A DNA stretch of 64,000 nucleotides from Maridesulfovibrio sp. (GCF_963678865.1 NZ_OY787459.1:1206501-1270500); one strand, 5' to 3'; shown: positions 53,061 through 62,274, counted from the stretch's first letter. Made by a program: numbers and translations. Notes: generated by a model not told the origin, from the letters alone.

Positions 53061-54179
53061 ATGATGGTCCGTAAATTCAGTTTCGTTATCATACTGCTCT
53101 CTACGCTTCTACTCGGCTCATGGGTAGAAGCTGCAGAGCTTTATATTATAGCACCGGCCATAGGCAAGGTGCGGAATAAGGAAAAAGACAGACATAAAGC
53201 GGAACTGGAAATCATACTCAAGGATAAGGAATTCAAAAAAGCCCTGCGTAAAGGAGTAATGGGATTCCTCAAACGTGCTGCAGCCAAAAACAAGGGCGTA
53301 AAAATCAAAAGGGCCGGATTCGGAGATAAATTCGACCCGGAATCTATTTTAGTACCCCTGCTGTTTGTGGATAATGTAATTTCCTTTGTGGATGAATACG
53401 GTTCCGCCGCTCAGAGATTATACAAAGGGCGGGTCTACATCGGGTTGAACTTCCTGCTCTTTCAGGCAAAGTCTGAATCTCTCGTCTATTCTGCTCCCAT
53501 GCTGATATCCGTTCCTTACCTGGATAAAACAAAGAACTTCAGCCTTAATCCCCTGGCCGGACAGATCCGAAGAGCCATTGTGGAATTTTTTACTGACCGC
53601 AAAAGACTCAAGGTTGATGCGCAGGACGAACTGGGGAAATGTCTGGCCAACATGGACTATCTGTTCTCAACTAAAACATGCGCAGTTACCGATATAAATC
53701 TATCCGAGGGAACACTGAAACGCATCCAGAATCCCGGTAAATATAAGTCCTTGGCCCAAATGCTGGCCTCGCAGGCACTTTCCCAAGAAATGATGGTCCT
53801 GCCACCCAAATCAAGGTTCAATGCCATCCGCCGCGGACTGCACGCTTCGGTCTCAATGTTCGGGGTTTCTTTCCAGCAGGGATCAGAAAAATCCGGTTTC
53901 TCGGAAAGGGATAACGTATACCAGACCAGTATGCGCATGCCCAAACCCGAAACAGTGTTCCGCCTGAGCATCAAAACCGGGACCAAAGACAACGACCTCG
54001 GCGCTTTTATAGAGCGCAACTACACCACCGCAGCATACCTGCAGGGCAAAGGAGAGGTTATCAAATGCATAAAGGCCGTAGATGCCACCATTGCCAAGGG
54101 CCATACGTCCGTATCTGATGTAAACTTCTACAACAGCCTGATCAACGCCCTTTCCGATCTCGATTCCTGCAAACGATAA
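53061..54179 (+). CDS. Exported protein of unknown function (372 aa)
   Basis: A signal peptide (MMVRKFSFVIILLSTLLLGS, cut after V-E-A-A) is followed by a mixed domain I do not recognise. Features include a basic region (KALRKGVMGFLKRAAAKNKG), a beta-rich middle (YKGRVYIGLNFLLFQAKSES), and a helical C-terminus ending LSDLDSCKR. The open frame extends back to 52902 over the small lipoprotein, but the signal peptide and spacing (4 bases after the previous stop) fix the start at 53061. It is presumably periplasmic. Confidence 0.75.
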   Translation: MMVRKFSFVIILLSTLLLGSWVEAAELYIIAPAIGKVRNKEKDRHKAELEIILKDKEFKKALRKGVMGFLKRAAAKNKGVKIKRAGFGDKFDPESILVPLLFVDNVISFVDEYGSAAQRLYKGRVYIGLNFLLFQAKSESLVYSAPMLISVPYLDKTKNFSLNPLAGQIRRAIVEFFTDRKRLKVDAQDELGKCLANMDYLFSTKTCAVTDINLSEGTLKRIQNPGKYKSLAQMLASQALSQEMMVLPPKSRFNAIRRGLHASVSMFGVSFQQGSEKSGFSERDNVYQTSMRMPKPETVFRLSIKTGTKDNDLGAFIERNYTTAAYLQGKGEVIKCIKAVDATIAKGHTSVSDVNFYNSLINALSDLDSCKR

Positions 54180-54203
54180 CCGGTACAAAGCCAAGGAGTT
54201 TAC

Positions 54204-54839
54204 ATGAAAAAAACATCACTAATCTCAATTTTTGTTTCAGCTCTGCTGGTACTCTCCTTTGCCACCACAGGATTTTGCGGAAGCAAAGACGGGTACAAGA
54301 TTTATAAAAAAACCGGCAAGCCGACCATTGTCTTTTCTCTGGTTCCGAGAATAAAGGGAGAAAACCTTTCACCACAGGAATGTGAAAACCTGATCCGCAA
54401 CCTGAATAAATCTTTGCAACAGGAATTCAACGAAGCCGGATTCGAAACCCACAGGGACCGGATGATCACCGGTTTTCTGCTCGACTCCTGCAAACGCTCT
54501 TACGCCACATCCCAGCAGACAGTCACTGAAGACGAAATTATATCAATCGCCCGTGATAACTTAATTGATTATGTGGTCATTGGAGCATCTGAAGTGGATA
54601 TTGAATATGATGAAGACTATGAACAATACTCCGCTCTAGTGGATATCAACGGTGATTTTCTAGGAGTAGAATTTGACCCGCCAACTTCTTACGCCCTGAA
54701 CCTGACCGGGGAATACATGCATCCCAAAAAAGATCGGCTGATCAAGCTGGCGGTAATTGATATTGCGCGCAAAATCGCCCGCCTGCGAACCATAGATACA
54801 GTGCTGACCCACTGGCAGGAAAATAATAAAAAGAGATAA
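54204..54839 (+). CDS. Exported protein of unknown function (211 aa)
   Basis: A signal peptide (MKKTSLISIFVSALLVLSFA, cut near F-C-G) and a mature domain of alternating strands and helices: FSLVPRIKGENLSPQECENL, DNLIDYVVIGASEVDIEYDE, then an amphipathic C-terminal helix with LAVIDIARKIARL. It has some resemblance in plan to CsgG/FlgT/LPP20-type outer-membrane assembly proteins (short repeated strand-helix with a VIG turn), but this is only an impression. It ends at a bidirectional terminator. It is the last of the four-gene module. Confidence 0.72.
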   Translation: MKKTSLISIFVSALLVLSFATTGFCGSKDGYKIYKKTGKPTIVFSLVPRIKGENLSPQECENLIRNLNKSLQQEFNEAGFETHRDRMITGFLLDSCKRSYATSQQTVTEDEIISIARDNLIDYVVIGASEVDIEYDEDYEQYSALVDINGDFLGVEFDPPTSYALNLTGEYMHPKKDRLIKLAVIDIARKIARLRTIDTVLTHWQENNKKR

Positions 54840-54882
54840 AAAATCCGGGGGAGCCGCAAAACAACTCCCCCGGATTTTTTTA
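54837..54882. terminator. Bidirectional terminator
   Basis: Arms AAATCCGGGGGAG (54841-54853) and CTCCCCCGGATTT (54865-54877), with A and T runs on both sides. It separates the four-gene module from the convergent HD-GYP gene. Confidence 0.92.
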
Positions 54883-54901
54883 TAATTTGATTTTAAAAAA
54901 A

Positions 54902-56635
54902 CTATTCATCTTCCTCGATCTGTGAAGGATCAAGCTCGGCATTGGCATAATCCATATACAGGCCGGAATCTATAAACAGGTTGCAGACATCCTCATCAAT
55001 ATGCCTGTCCTTGACCATGAAGCCCAAAATTTTGATGGCCTGTGAAAGTTTCATGGGTTTTTTGTATGGTCGATCTTTAGCGGTCAAAGCTTCAAAAATA
55101 TCTGCTACAGCCATGATCCGGGCCTGTAGCGGCAAGTCATCCCCGCCAAGACCGTTGGGGTATCCTGAACCGTCCAATTTTTCATGGTGTCCGGCGGCAT
55201 ATTCAGGAACACGAGAAAGTCTCTTGGGAAATGGCAGGCGTGAAAGCATCTCATGTGTAATAGCCGCATGGCTCTCAATAACGCTGCGTTCCTTATCGGT
55301 AAGTGTCCCTTTGCGGATACAAAGGTTTCTGACTTCATCTTCAGTGAGCCAGTTAAAAGTCTCCCCGTTGCTTTCATAGGTTCGGGAAGCAATCTCCTCA
55401 ACCCGCGCAATACGCTCATCAGACATGAACTCTTTGGGAATATTGCAGGAATTAATATACTGACGATCTTCTTCCACCTGCTCCAGCTCAACTGCGTAAC
55501 GCATTTCAATTTCAACCAGCTTTGATGGGTCGGCACCATTTGAAAGCGCAGCCACGGTTTCTTCAAGTTGCCTATTCTTGATAATTTCAGCAATTAACCT
55601 GAATCGCGCATCGACCATCTCGGCACGGTCAAAAATTGTTTCCAGCTTTGTAGATTTATCCACCACATGTTCGGGAATGGAAATTTTCCCCACATCGTGC
55701 ATCCATGCTGCCAGCTTCAGCTCCTCAAGTTCATCATCGGTAAAGCAAACATCTGCGTATTTACCTTCTTTTAAAGAATTAACCTTATCGGCAATCATCA
55801 TAGTGATGGTTACCACACGCTCAATGTGACCGTTGGTATAAGGAGATTTGGCATCAATGGCTGCGGCAATACTCTGGATGACGGAATATAACAGATCTTT
55901 CAGGCCCTGAATAAGCTGGGCATTGGTCAAGGCTATTGCGGCCTGCGAAGCAAGAGAGCCGACGATGTTCACTATATCCGGTGAAAATTCGATTATTTCA
56001 CCGTCTTCATCAAGAGCATTCAAAAGCTGCAATACACCGATAATATCCTGCTCGTGGTTTTTAAGGGCCAGAACCAGCATGGATTTGGAACGGTATCCGG
56101 TAGCGGCATCGTACTTCCGGGGTCCAGTGAAATCAAAACCTTCGGCTTCGTACACATCGGCAATGTTAATTGTTTCTCCGGTCAGTCCGCAATATGAAGA
56201 GACATTGGATTTATTTGGAGTATTGCCGTTAGCATAAAGCGGAACCGGAGGCAGGGTGATTTCATTACCGCTGGTGCCGCCCATGCGCACCTGCATGGTG
56301 TCATTCTGGAGAATTGAAAATTCAAGTTTGCGCCCTTCAGGATCGACAATATAGAGAGTCCCGGCATCGGCTCTAGTCAAAACCCGGGCTTCATCAACTA
56401 TCATCTCCAGCAATCTCTCAAGCCGTGTTTCACCAGATAAAGCCAACCCGATTTCGGTAAGTCGCTCAATCAACTCATCTTTGGAACCCAGATCGTATTC
56501 AAGCGCATTCTCAACATCACGGCATAAATTTACCACAACATCATGATATTCAGTACCCTGAGAACTTTCAGAAGCTGTTTTAAGCACTTTCGAAAGTTCA
56601 CGTAACTTGAAATCTGTTACACTATTGCTCGACAC
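54902..56635 (-). CDS. GAF-HD-GYP phosphohydrolase
   Basis: About 577 residues, soluble. A GAF domain (about 70-250; RADAGTLYIVDPEGRKLEFS onward) is followed by an HD-GYP domain. HD motif: AAWMHDVGKISIPEHVVDKS (near 310). GYP motif: GHHEKLDGSGYPNGLGGDDL (near 480) with ARIMAVADIFEALTAKDRPY. A large insertion of about 125 residues separates HD from GYP. HD-GYP proteins hydrolyse c-di-GMP; the key residues are present. GTG 56635 is preferred because GGAGGG stands 5 bases upstream; the frame also opens with an ATG at 56668 lacking a site. It is convergent with the envelope module and divergent from cdsA. Confidence 0.88.
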   Translation of the reverse strand: MSSNSVTDFKLRELSKVLKTASESSQGTEYHDVVVNLCRDVENALEYDLGSKDELIERLTEIGLALSGETRLERLLEMIVDEARVLTRADAGTLYIVDPEGRKLEFSILQNDTMQVRMGGTSGNEITLPPVPLYANGNTPNKSNVSSYCGLTGETINIADVYEAEGFDFTGPRKYDAATGYRSKSMLVLALKNHEQDIIGVLQLLNALDEDGEIIEFSPDIVNIVGSLASQAAIALTNAQLIQGLKDLLYSVIQSIAAAIDAKSPYTNGHIERVVTITMMIADKVNSLKEGKYADVCFTDDELEELKLAAWMHDVGKISIPEHVVDKSTKLETIFDRAEMVDARFRLIAEIIKNRQLEETVAALSNGADPSKLVEIEMRYAVELEQVEEDRQYINSCNIPKEFMSDERIARVEEIASRTYESNGETFNWLTEDEVRNLCIRKGTLTDKERSVIESHAAITHEMLSRLPFPKRLSRVPEYAAGHHEKLDGSGYPNGLGGDDLPLQARIMAVADIFEALTAKDRPYKKPMKLSQAIKILGFMVKDRHIDEDVCNLFIDSGLYMDYANAELDPSQIEEDE

Positions 56636-57090
56636 CAGACCCTCCGCACTAAGGATAATTCCCAACATTATTATTTTAAGTAATCGTCTTATTAATACAA
56701 GGGGAAGGCACGCTTGGCAAACTTAATATCAAGGGTTCGTAAAACATGCATGCCCTTCGGGGCGTCTGCATAGTTAATAGAACAGAGAAGATGCGCCTAA
56801 AAGATCTTCAAGGCATCAGTTCAAAAAGGATTGTCATTCCAGTTCTTCACGAACCGACTGTGACAGGATTAATATGGAAAAATAACTGTCAACAGCTTGC
56901 CCACTAACTATTAATGGATTATAAATATGGAGTTTTTTAAAAGATAACGTAAAATCTGCCCAGAAATGATGCTGATTTTTGCTCCTTGCGAGACATGAAA
57001 CTTCCCAATATCTTAGGAAGTACCATCTTTCATAAGTAGTATCTATATATTTTAATTGCATTTTTTGTGGAAATTTCAACCGAGGACTTC
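56636..57090. other. Gene-free divergent interval with hairpins
   Basis: A 455-bp gap between the HD-GYP gene and cdsA. It has a GCCC-TTCG-GGGC tetraloop hairpin (56752-56763) and ACTTCC (57000-57005)/GGAAGT (57016-57021). No coding signal. It should hold both promoters. Confidence 0.45.
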
Positions 57091-57894
57091 ATGCCCGTAA
57101 GCAGCCTTCAAAAAAGAATCATTACCTCACTGCTCCTTGTCGCAGCCTTGACCACAGCCCTGATAATGGGCGGAAACGTATTAACCGGCGGGCTGGCTAT
57201 CTTCTGCACCATCGCCCTTCATGAATTTTACGCCATGTTCTGGCAGGACAGGTCACACCTTGCCTCCAGAATTGTTGGTATGGCTGCCGGCGCAGGAATA
57301 ATAATGACCTCTGCCGCAGTTTCCCCGGTCTGGATGCTGTTGATAATGCTTGGAGCGTTCTGGCTTTTCAACTTACGGTTCCTGTTTTCATTCAGTGCAA
57401 AACCAGATCAGGCGGCCTACCATGACAGCTTGGTCCTCTTTGCCGGACTTGTTTATATTCCTGTTACAATGCAGTTCATGACTTCCATGAACAGCTGGGA
57501 AATACTTTTTGTACTCCTCGCGGCATCTTCCTCGGACACTGCCGCTTTTTATGCCGGAACTTTTTTAGGTAAAAAGAAAATATGGCCCCAGATCAGTCCT
57601 AAAAAATCATGGGCCGGATCAATCGGCGGATTTGCCGGATGCATCCTGTGCTGCACAGTTTATGGATTATTTTTCGGGCATGCCCCGGTCTTATACTGGA
57701 TGCTCCTTGCGGCCATGCTCAACATAGGTTCCCAGATGGGGGATTTTTTCGAGTCTGCCCTCAAGCGCAAGCTCCAGATTAAAGACTCCGGTAAAATACT
57801 GCCCGGACACGGCGGTGTTCTGGACCGTATCGACAGTCTTGTGCTTGCCCTGCCCCTATACGTTCTGGCAAGACAGATTCACGCATTTTTTTAA
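57091..57894 (+). CDS. cdsA: Phosphatidate cytidylyltransferase
   Basis: About 267 residues with six to eight membrane helices. The C-terminal signature is complete: SALKRKLQIKDSGKILPGHG followed by GVLDRIDSL. It makes CDP-diacylglycerol for phospholipid synthesis. ATG 57091 is preferred, with GAGGA upstream; the frame reaches back to a GTG at 57067 without a site. In most genomes it directly follows uppS, which here is 6.2 kb upstream. Confidence 0.93.
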   Translation: MPVSSLQKRIITSLLLVAALTTALIMGGNVLTGGLAIFCTIALHEFYAMFWQDRSHLASRIVGMAAGAGIIMTSAAVSPVWMLLIMLGAFWLFNLRFLFSFSAKPDQAAYHDSLVLFAGLVYIPVTMQFMTSMNSWEILFVLLAASSSDTAAFYAGTFLGKKKIWPQISPKKSWAGSIGGFAGCILCCTVYGLFFGHAPVLYWMLLAAMLNIGSQMGDFFESALKRKLQIKDSGKILPGHGGVLDRIDSLVLALPLYVLARQIHAFF

Positions 57895-57935
57895 ACCGGG
57901 CTTCAACGCCTACAAAATAAGACGGATAACCAGAG

Positions 57936-59138
57936 TTGCAAACATATATTTCCCCTTGGCCGGCAGAAGCGAAACTCCCGGAATTCCCCAGATCAATTTC
58001 CATTCTGGGCAGCACCGGCTCAATCGGCACCAGTACCCTTAAAGTAATTGAACAACACCCGGATCTTTTCAAGATTACCGCCCTTGCCGGGGCCAGAAAC
58101 GCCAAATTGCTGGCTGAACAGGCTATCAAACACCGTCCTCAATATCTCGCAGTTCTCAATGACGAGGCAGCGGCAGAATTGAACAGTCTGCTTCCCGCGG
58201 ATTACAAGCCGGAAATCCTCACCGGCCCGGCGGCATACATCACCCTTTCCGAGCTGGAAGAAGTATCGCTGGTACTTTCCTCAATTGTAGGGGCAGCCGG
58301 CTTTGAGCCGACCCTCGCCGCTGCAAATAAAGGAAAAATGATCGCCCTTGCCAACAAGGAATCACTTGTGCTCGGCGGACACATCATCCGCGAAGCATGC
58401 CAGCGCACCGGAGCGACCATTCTTCCTGTTGACTCTGAGCACAACGCCCTTTTCCAAGGCTTGGCCGGACACAGTGGGGATGAAGTAAGCAGACTGATCC
58501 TGACCGCGTCCGGGGGACCTTTCCGTGGCAAATCAAAAGAATTTCTGGAAACTGTAACCCGTGAACAGGCTCTGGCCCATCCCAACTGGGACATGGGCGC
58601 AAAAATTAGTATTGATTCCGCAACCCTTATGAACAAAGGGCTGGAATTCATCGAAGCCTGCCACCTCTACGGTTTGCCGCCGGAACAGGTGGATGTAGTG
58701 GTCCACCCGCAGTCCATCATTCATTCGCTGGTGGAATATGTAGACGGTTCACAGCTTGCGCATCTGGGCGTGCCGGACATGCAGATTCCCATTGCCTTCT
58801 GCATGTGTTTCCCGCAGCGTGTGCCCCTGGCACTCAAACAGCTCAACCTTGCTGAAGTGGGGACCCTGACCTTTGAAAAACCGGACCTTGAAGTTTTTCC
58901 CTGCCTGAAACATGCAGCGGACTCTTTTGCAGCCGGACAAAGTCACCCCATTGTACTCAATGCGGCAAATGAAGTTGCTGTAGATCTTTTCCTACAGGAA
59001 AAAATTCGCTTTCTGGACATCCCGGCCATCATCGGTAAAGCACTCAATGCCCATGCCGGGTGCGATGTAAGCGAAGCCGGATCAGTTCTGGAACTGGACA
59101 TCAAAACCAGACGGGACGTCATGGACTCCATCGTCTAA
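57936..59138 (+). CDS. dxr: 1-deoxy-D-xylulose-5-phosphate reductoisomerase
   Basis: 400 residues. It converts DXP to MEP with NADPH in the isoprenoid pathway. The NADPH motif SISILGSTGSIGTSTLKV starts near residue 21; VDSEHNALFQGL, GGPFRGKSKEFL and HPNWDMGAKISIDSATLMNKG are conserved. The start is a TTG at 57936, the first in-frame start after the cdsA stop with a weak CAGAG upstream; the N-terminal 20 residues are longer than usual. Confidence 0.94.
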   Translation: MQTYISPWPAEAKLPEFPRSISILGSTGSIGTSTLKVIEQHPDLFKITALAGARNAKLLAEQAIKHRPQYLAVLNDEAAAELNSLLPADYKPEILTGPAAYITLSELEEVSLVLSSIVGAAGFEPTLAAANKGKMIALANKESLVLGGHIIREACQRTGATILPVDSEHNALFQGLAGHSGDEVSRLILTASGGPFRGKSKEFLETVTREQALAHPNWDMGAKISIDSATLMNKGLEFIEACHLYGLPPEQVDVVVHPQSIIHSLVEYVDGSQLAHLGVPDMQIPIAFCMCFPQRVPLALKQLNLAEVGTLTFEKPDLEVFPCLKHAADSFAAGQSHPIVLNAANEVAVDLFLQEKIRFLDIPAIIGKALNAHAGCDVSEAGSVLELDIKTRRDVMDSIV

Positions 59139-59147
59139 GGAACTATT

Positions 59148-60215
59148 ATGTCTTGGATAGTTGACTTTATTGTGGTCCTCGGCGGGCTGATTTTCTTCCA
59201 CGAGCTGGGACACTTCCTGGCGGCACGCATGCTCGGCATTGGTGTGAAGACATTTTCACTCGGATTCGGTCCCAGAATTGCCGGATTCAACTGGGGAGCC
59301 ACCAACTACCGGCTATCCCTGATTCCCCTAGGCGGCTATGTCAGCCTTGCCGGAGAAGAACGGGAGATGAGCGAGGACAACGGATTCACCGAAAAAGAAC
59401 TTTTCATGAGCCGCCCTCCGTGGCATCGCATGATCGTAGTCGCGGCAGGACCTATATTCAACTTTGTTCTGGCATGGCTTATATTCTGGGGCATCATCAT
59501 CAGTAACGGACAAATGGGTTTGGCCCCTACCGTAGGTCAGCTCCAGCCGGACAGTCCGGCTTTGAAAGCCGGAATAGAAGTCGGAGACAAAGTTCTTTCC
59601 ATTGAAGGACATAAAATTATTTTCTGGTCCGATCTCGCACAAACCATCCAGAACAGTAGATCCGACACACTTGATTTTGTTGTCGACAGGGATGGCAACA
59701 TCAAAGAATTTTCCATAAAACCACAGGTTCAGGAACTCAAAAATATTTTCGGTGAAACCATCCGCAGGCCGGTGGTAGGCATAGTAGCGTCCGGTGATTC
59801 CAAAACAATTGAAATGGACGGACTCAACGGAGCTGTTGCCGCAGCAGAACAGACATGGACCGTGACCAAACTCATCTGCACCAGCATAGTTAAAATGGTT
59901 GAACGGGTTGTGCCCATGGACTCAATCGGCGGACCGATCATGATAGCTCAGGCAATCAAGCAGCAATCCGAACGCGGGCTGCTTGAACTGCTCCAGTTTA
60001 CCGCCTTTATCAGCATCAACCTCGGGCTGCTCAATCTGCTGCCCATTCCCGTACTGGACGGCGGACACCTGCTCTTTTTCAGTCTTGAGACAATCCTGCG
60101 TAAGCCGCTCAATGAAAAACTTCAGGCCGCAGCCACCCGTGTGGGCTTGCTACTGCTTCTCAGCCTGATGGCCTTTGCGATATTTAATGACATAGTACGA
60201 ATGAGCAGCAAATGA
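59148..60215 (+). CDS. rseP: RseP-type site-2 protease (M50)
   Basis: 355 residues. The zinc site is FFHELGHFLAARML (His18, Glu19, His22) near the N-terminus; one PDZ domain lies in the middle (SPALKAGIEVGDKVLSIEGH); the C-terminal LLNLLPIPVLDGGHLLFF is the third zinc-ligand motif. It is a membrane protease that cuts anti-sigma factors and signal peptides. It lies 9 bases after dxr and overlaps tsaB by 4 bp. Confidence 0.93.
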   Translation: MSWIVDFIVVLGGLIFFHELGHFLAARMLGIGVKTFSLGFGPRIAGFNWGATNYRLSLIPLGGYVSLAGEEREMSEDNGFTEKELFMSRPPWHRMIVVAAGPIFNFVLAWLIFWGIIISNGQMGLAPTVGQLQPDSPALKAGIEVGDKVLSIEGHKIIFWSDLAQTIQNSRSDTLDFVVDRDGNIKEFSIKPQVQELKNIFGETIRRPVVGIVASGDSKTIEMDGLNGAVAAAEQTWTVTKLICTSIVKMVERVVPMDSIGGPIMIAQAIKQQSERGLLELLQFTAFISINLGLLNLLPIPVLDGGHLLFFSLETILRKPLNEKLQAAATRVGLLLLLSLMAFAIFNDIVRMSSK

Positions 60216-61018
60216 ATGCATCCATAGAAGAAAAAGAAGAGCTTCTGCTGGCCATAAACGGCACAGAAGAAACCATGCAGATAATTATCGCCCGGCGTGA
60301 GGATGAGGGGGAGCCCTATTCCCTGCTGGAAACCAAAACCCTTGTGGTCCCCGGACGCTCGGTTAATTTCCTTGTACCCTCCATCAGGGATTCTCTTAAA
60401 CTGTTCGGATACGCTGCCGGAAAGATTTCCCGTATCGCCTTAGTGGCCGGTCCGGGAAGCTTCACCGGATTGCGGCTGACTTTTGCTGCCGCTGCAGGAA
60501 TTGCCGCCGGAAGCAACTGTCCGGTCTGTGGCTTGGAATACCTTCCGATCATTGCCAGAGGGACAGCCCTTGTATGCGACAGCCCTGTCTGGGCTATCAC
60601 ACACTCCAGAAGACTGCAGGTCTACCTGCAGGGGTTTGAGGCTGCAAACATTGACGGAACGCTGACTTCCGTCACTCCTCCTTTGCCGGTGGCTGCTCAG
60701 AAAGCAGCAGAAATAATTCTTTCATACAAGCAAGAGAATGCTGTGCTGGTTGGAACCGGATTGGTAAAAAACAAAGACTTCTTTGACGATTTTCTGGCCG
60801 GAAACCCCCAATACTCCACTATGCCTGAAAGATTCAATGTTCCATCTGTTTATGACATACTTGAAGCTGCCCAACATGCTGAATATTCTTACGAGATGCC
60901 CATACCCATGTATCTGCGCGGATCAGACGCCGAAGAAAATCTTGAAGCCATCACCCGCAAACGGGGAATTCCCCTTGAGGCTGCGCGGGAACAACTGAAG
61001 GACATTACACCGCGTTAA
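60212..61018 (+). CDS. tsaB: tRNA threonylcarbamoyladenosine protein TsaB
   Basis: 268 residues. VAGPGSFTGLRLTFAAAAGI is the YeaZ/TsaB hallmark. It partners TsaD for t6A modification of tRNA. The N-terminal ASKAH-fold start is less conserved than usual (LLLAINGTEETMQIIIARRE), and the C-terminal part after residue 190 is divergent. It starts with ATGA overlapping the rseP stop by 4 bp. Confidence 0.88.
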   Translation: MNASIEEKEELLLAINGTEETMQIIIARREDEGEPYSLLETKTLVVPGRSVNFLVPSIRDSLKLFGYAAGKISRIALVAGPGSFTGLRLTFAAAAGIAAGSNCPVCGLEYLPIIARGTALVCDSPVWAITHSRRLQVYLQGFEAANIDGTLTSVTPPLPVAAQKAAEIILSYKQENAVLVGTGLVKNKDFFDDFLAGNPQYSTMPERFNVPSVYDILEAAQHAEYSYEMPIPMYLRGSDAEENLEAITRKRGIPLEAAREQLKDITPR

Positions 61019-61044
61019 ACATTTTTTATAAAAATTAATATGTT

Positions 61045-61080
61045 AAAAAGGGATCTCCATAAACGGAGGTCCCTTTTTTT
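61045..61080 (+). terminator. Terminator of the cdsA-tsaB group
   Basis: Arms AAAAAGGGATCTCC (61045-61058) and GGAGGTCCCTTTTT (61065-61078), one mismatch, then T. Confidence 0.88.
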
Positions 61081-61109
61081 ATTAAATAAACAAAAAAATT
61101 AACAAACCC

Positions 61110-61136
61110 TAAAGTAATCTACATTTCAGACGATCA
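61110..61136 (+). promoter_or_regulatory. Sigma-28 (FliA) promoter of flagellin
   Basis: TAAAGTAA (61110-61117), exactly 11 bases, GACGATCA (61129-61136). The consensus is TAAAGTTT-N11-GCCGATAA. It lies 97 bases before the start codon. Confidence 0.75.
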
Positions 61137-61232
61137 GGTAGTCACGAAGGACCAGTATAGCTTTGTGAACCTTTAGTTCCAAGGCAATGTTTTTGGCAAG
61201 GAAGCCAAAGATCACATTTCAAGGAGGAAAGC

Positions 61233-62114
61233 ATGTCTTTAGTAATTAACCACAACATGATGGCCATGAATGCCAACCGCAACTTGGCAGAATCGTATGG
61301 TAACCTCGGTGTTTCAACTCGTCGTCTGTCTTCAGGACTCCGTATTGGCACCGCAGCTGACGATGCTGCAGGTCTCGCAATTCGCGAACTTATGCGTTCT
61401 GACATCAAGTCACTCAACCAGGGTATCCGTAACGCCAACGATGCAATTTCGATGATCCAGACCGCTGACGGCGCTCTCGGTGTTATTGATGAAAAGCTCA
61501 TCCGTATGAAGGAGCTTGCAACTCAGGCCGCAACCGGTACCTACAACTCTGACCAGCGTCTGATCATCGACTCCGAATATCAGGCCATGGCTTCAGAAAT
61601 CACCCGTATTGCCAACGCAACTGACTTTAACGGCATCCACCTGCTGAATGGTAACATGTCCGGCGCAAACAGCGATCACGACGGTTCCGGTATCGAGTCT
61701 TCTGGTCCTGTGAAGGTTCACTTCGGTACCGCGAACGACTCTGCGGAAGACTACTACTATGTTTCCATCGGCACTTCTACTGCATCTGCACTCGGTGTAG
61801 GTATGGGAGCAAACAACTCCATTTCAACCCAGCAGTTGGCGCAGGAATCCCTTGAGAAGCTCAACAATGCGATTATCTCAAAGGATAAGATCCGCGCTAA
61901 CCTCGGTGCCCTGCAGAACAGGCTGGAAAACACCATTACCAACCTGTCCATCCAGGCTGAAAACGTTCAGGCTTCGGAATCCCGTATTTCCGACGTTGAC
62001 GTTGCAACTGAAATGACTGAGTTCACCCGTAACCAGATCCTGACCCAGTCTGCAGTAGCCATGCTCTCGCAGGCTAACAGCATGCCCAGAATGGCAATGC
62101 AGCTCATCGGTTAA
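61233..62114 (+). CDS. fliC: Flagellin
   Basis: 293 residues. The conserved D0/D1 ends are intact: MSLVINHNMMAMNANRNLAE, RLSSGLRIGTAADDAAGLAI and the C-terminal TRNQILTQSAVAMLSQANSM. The variable middle (about 140-190) is short and Gly/Ser/Asp rich, so the filament surface domain is minimal. AGGAGG precedes ATG 61233. It is exported by the flagellar type III apparatus and needs no signal peptide. fliD follows. Confidence 0.96.
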   Translation: MSLVINHNMMAMNANRNLAESYGNLGVSTRRLSSGLRIGTAADDAAGLAIRELMRSDIKSLNQGIRNANDAISMIQTADGALGVIDEKLIRMKELATQAATGTYNSDQRLIIDSEYQAMASEITRIANATDFNGIHLLNGNMSGANSDHDGSGIESSGPVKVHFGTANDSAEDYYYVSIGTSTASALGVGMGANNSISTQQLAQESLEKLNNAIISKDKIRANLGALQNRLENTITNLSIQAENVQASESRISDVDVATEMTEFTRNQILTQSAVAMLSQANSMPRMAMQLIG

Positions 62115-62166
62115 TAAAACCGCATACGCCGCATGAATCATTCTGACTAAGTCAGACCACATGAGA

Positions 62167-62200
62167 AAAGCCGGGTCCGGCAAAACCGGCCCGGCTTTCT
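62167..62200 (+). terminator. Terminator of flagellin
   Basis: Arms AAAGCCGGGTCCGG (62167-62180) and CCGGCCCGGCTTT (62186-62198), then T-rich. Confidence 0.9.
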
Positions 62201-62258
62201 TCACCTTAATCAAATCCGCTACTTAATACTTAACACAACTTAATTTTACATTAATATT

Positions 62259-62274
62259 TGGCATCCTGATTGCA
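62259..62274 (+). promoter_or_regulatory. Sigma-54 promoter of fliD
   Basis: TGGCAT (62259-62264), 5 bases, TTGCA (62270-62274). This is the -24/-12 pattern TGGCAC-N5-TTGCA with one mismatch, 50 bases before the fliD start. Confidence 0.8.
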
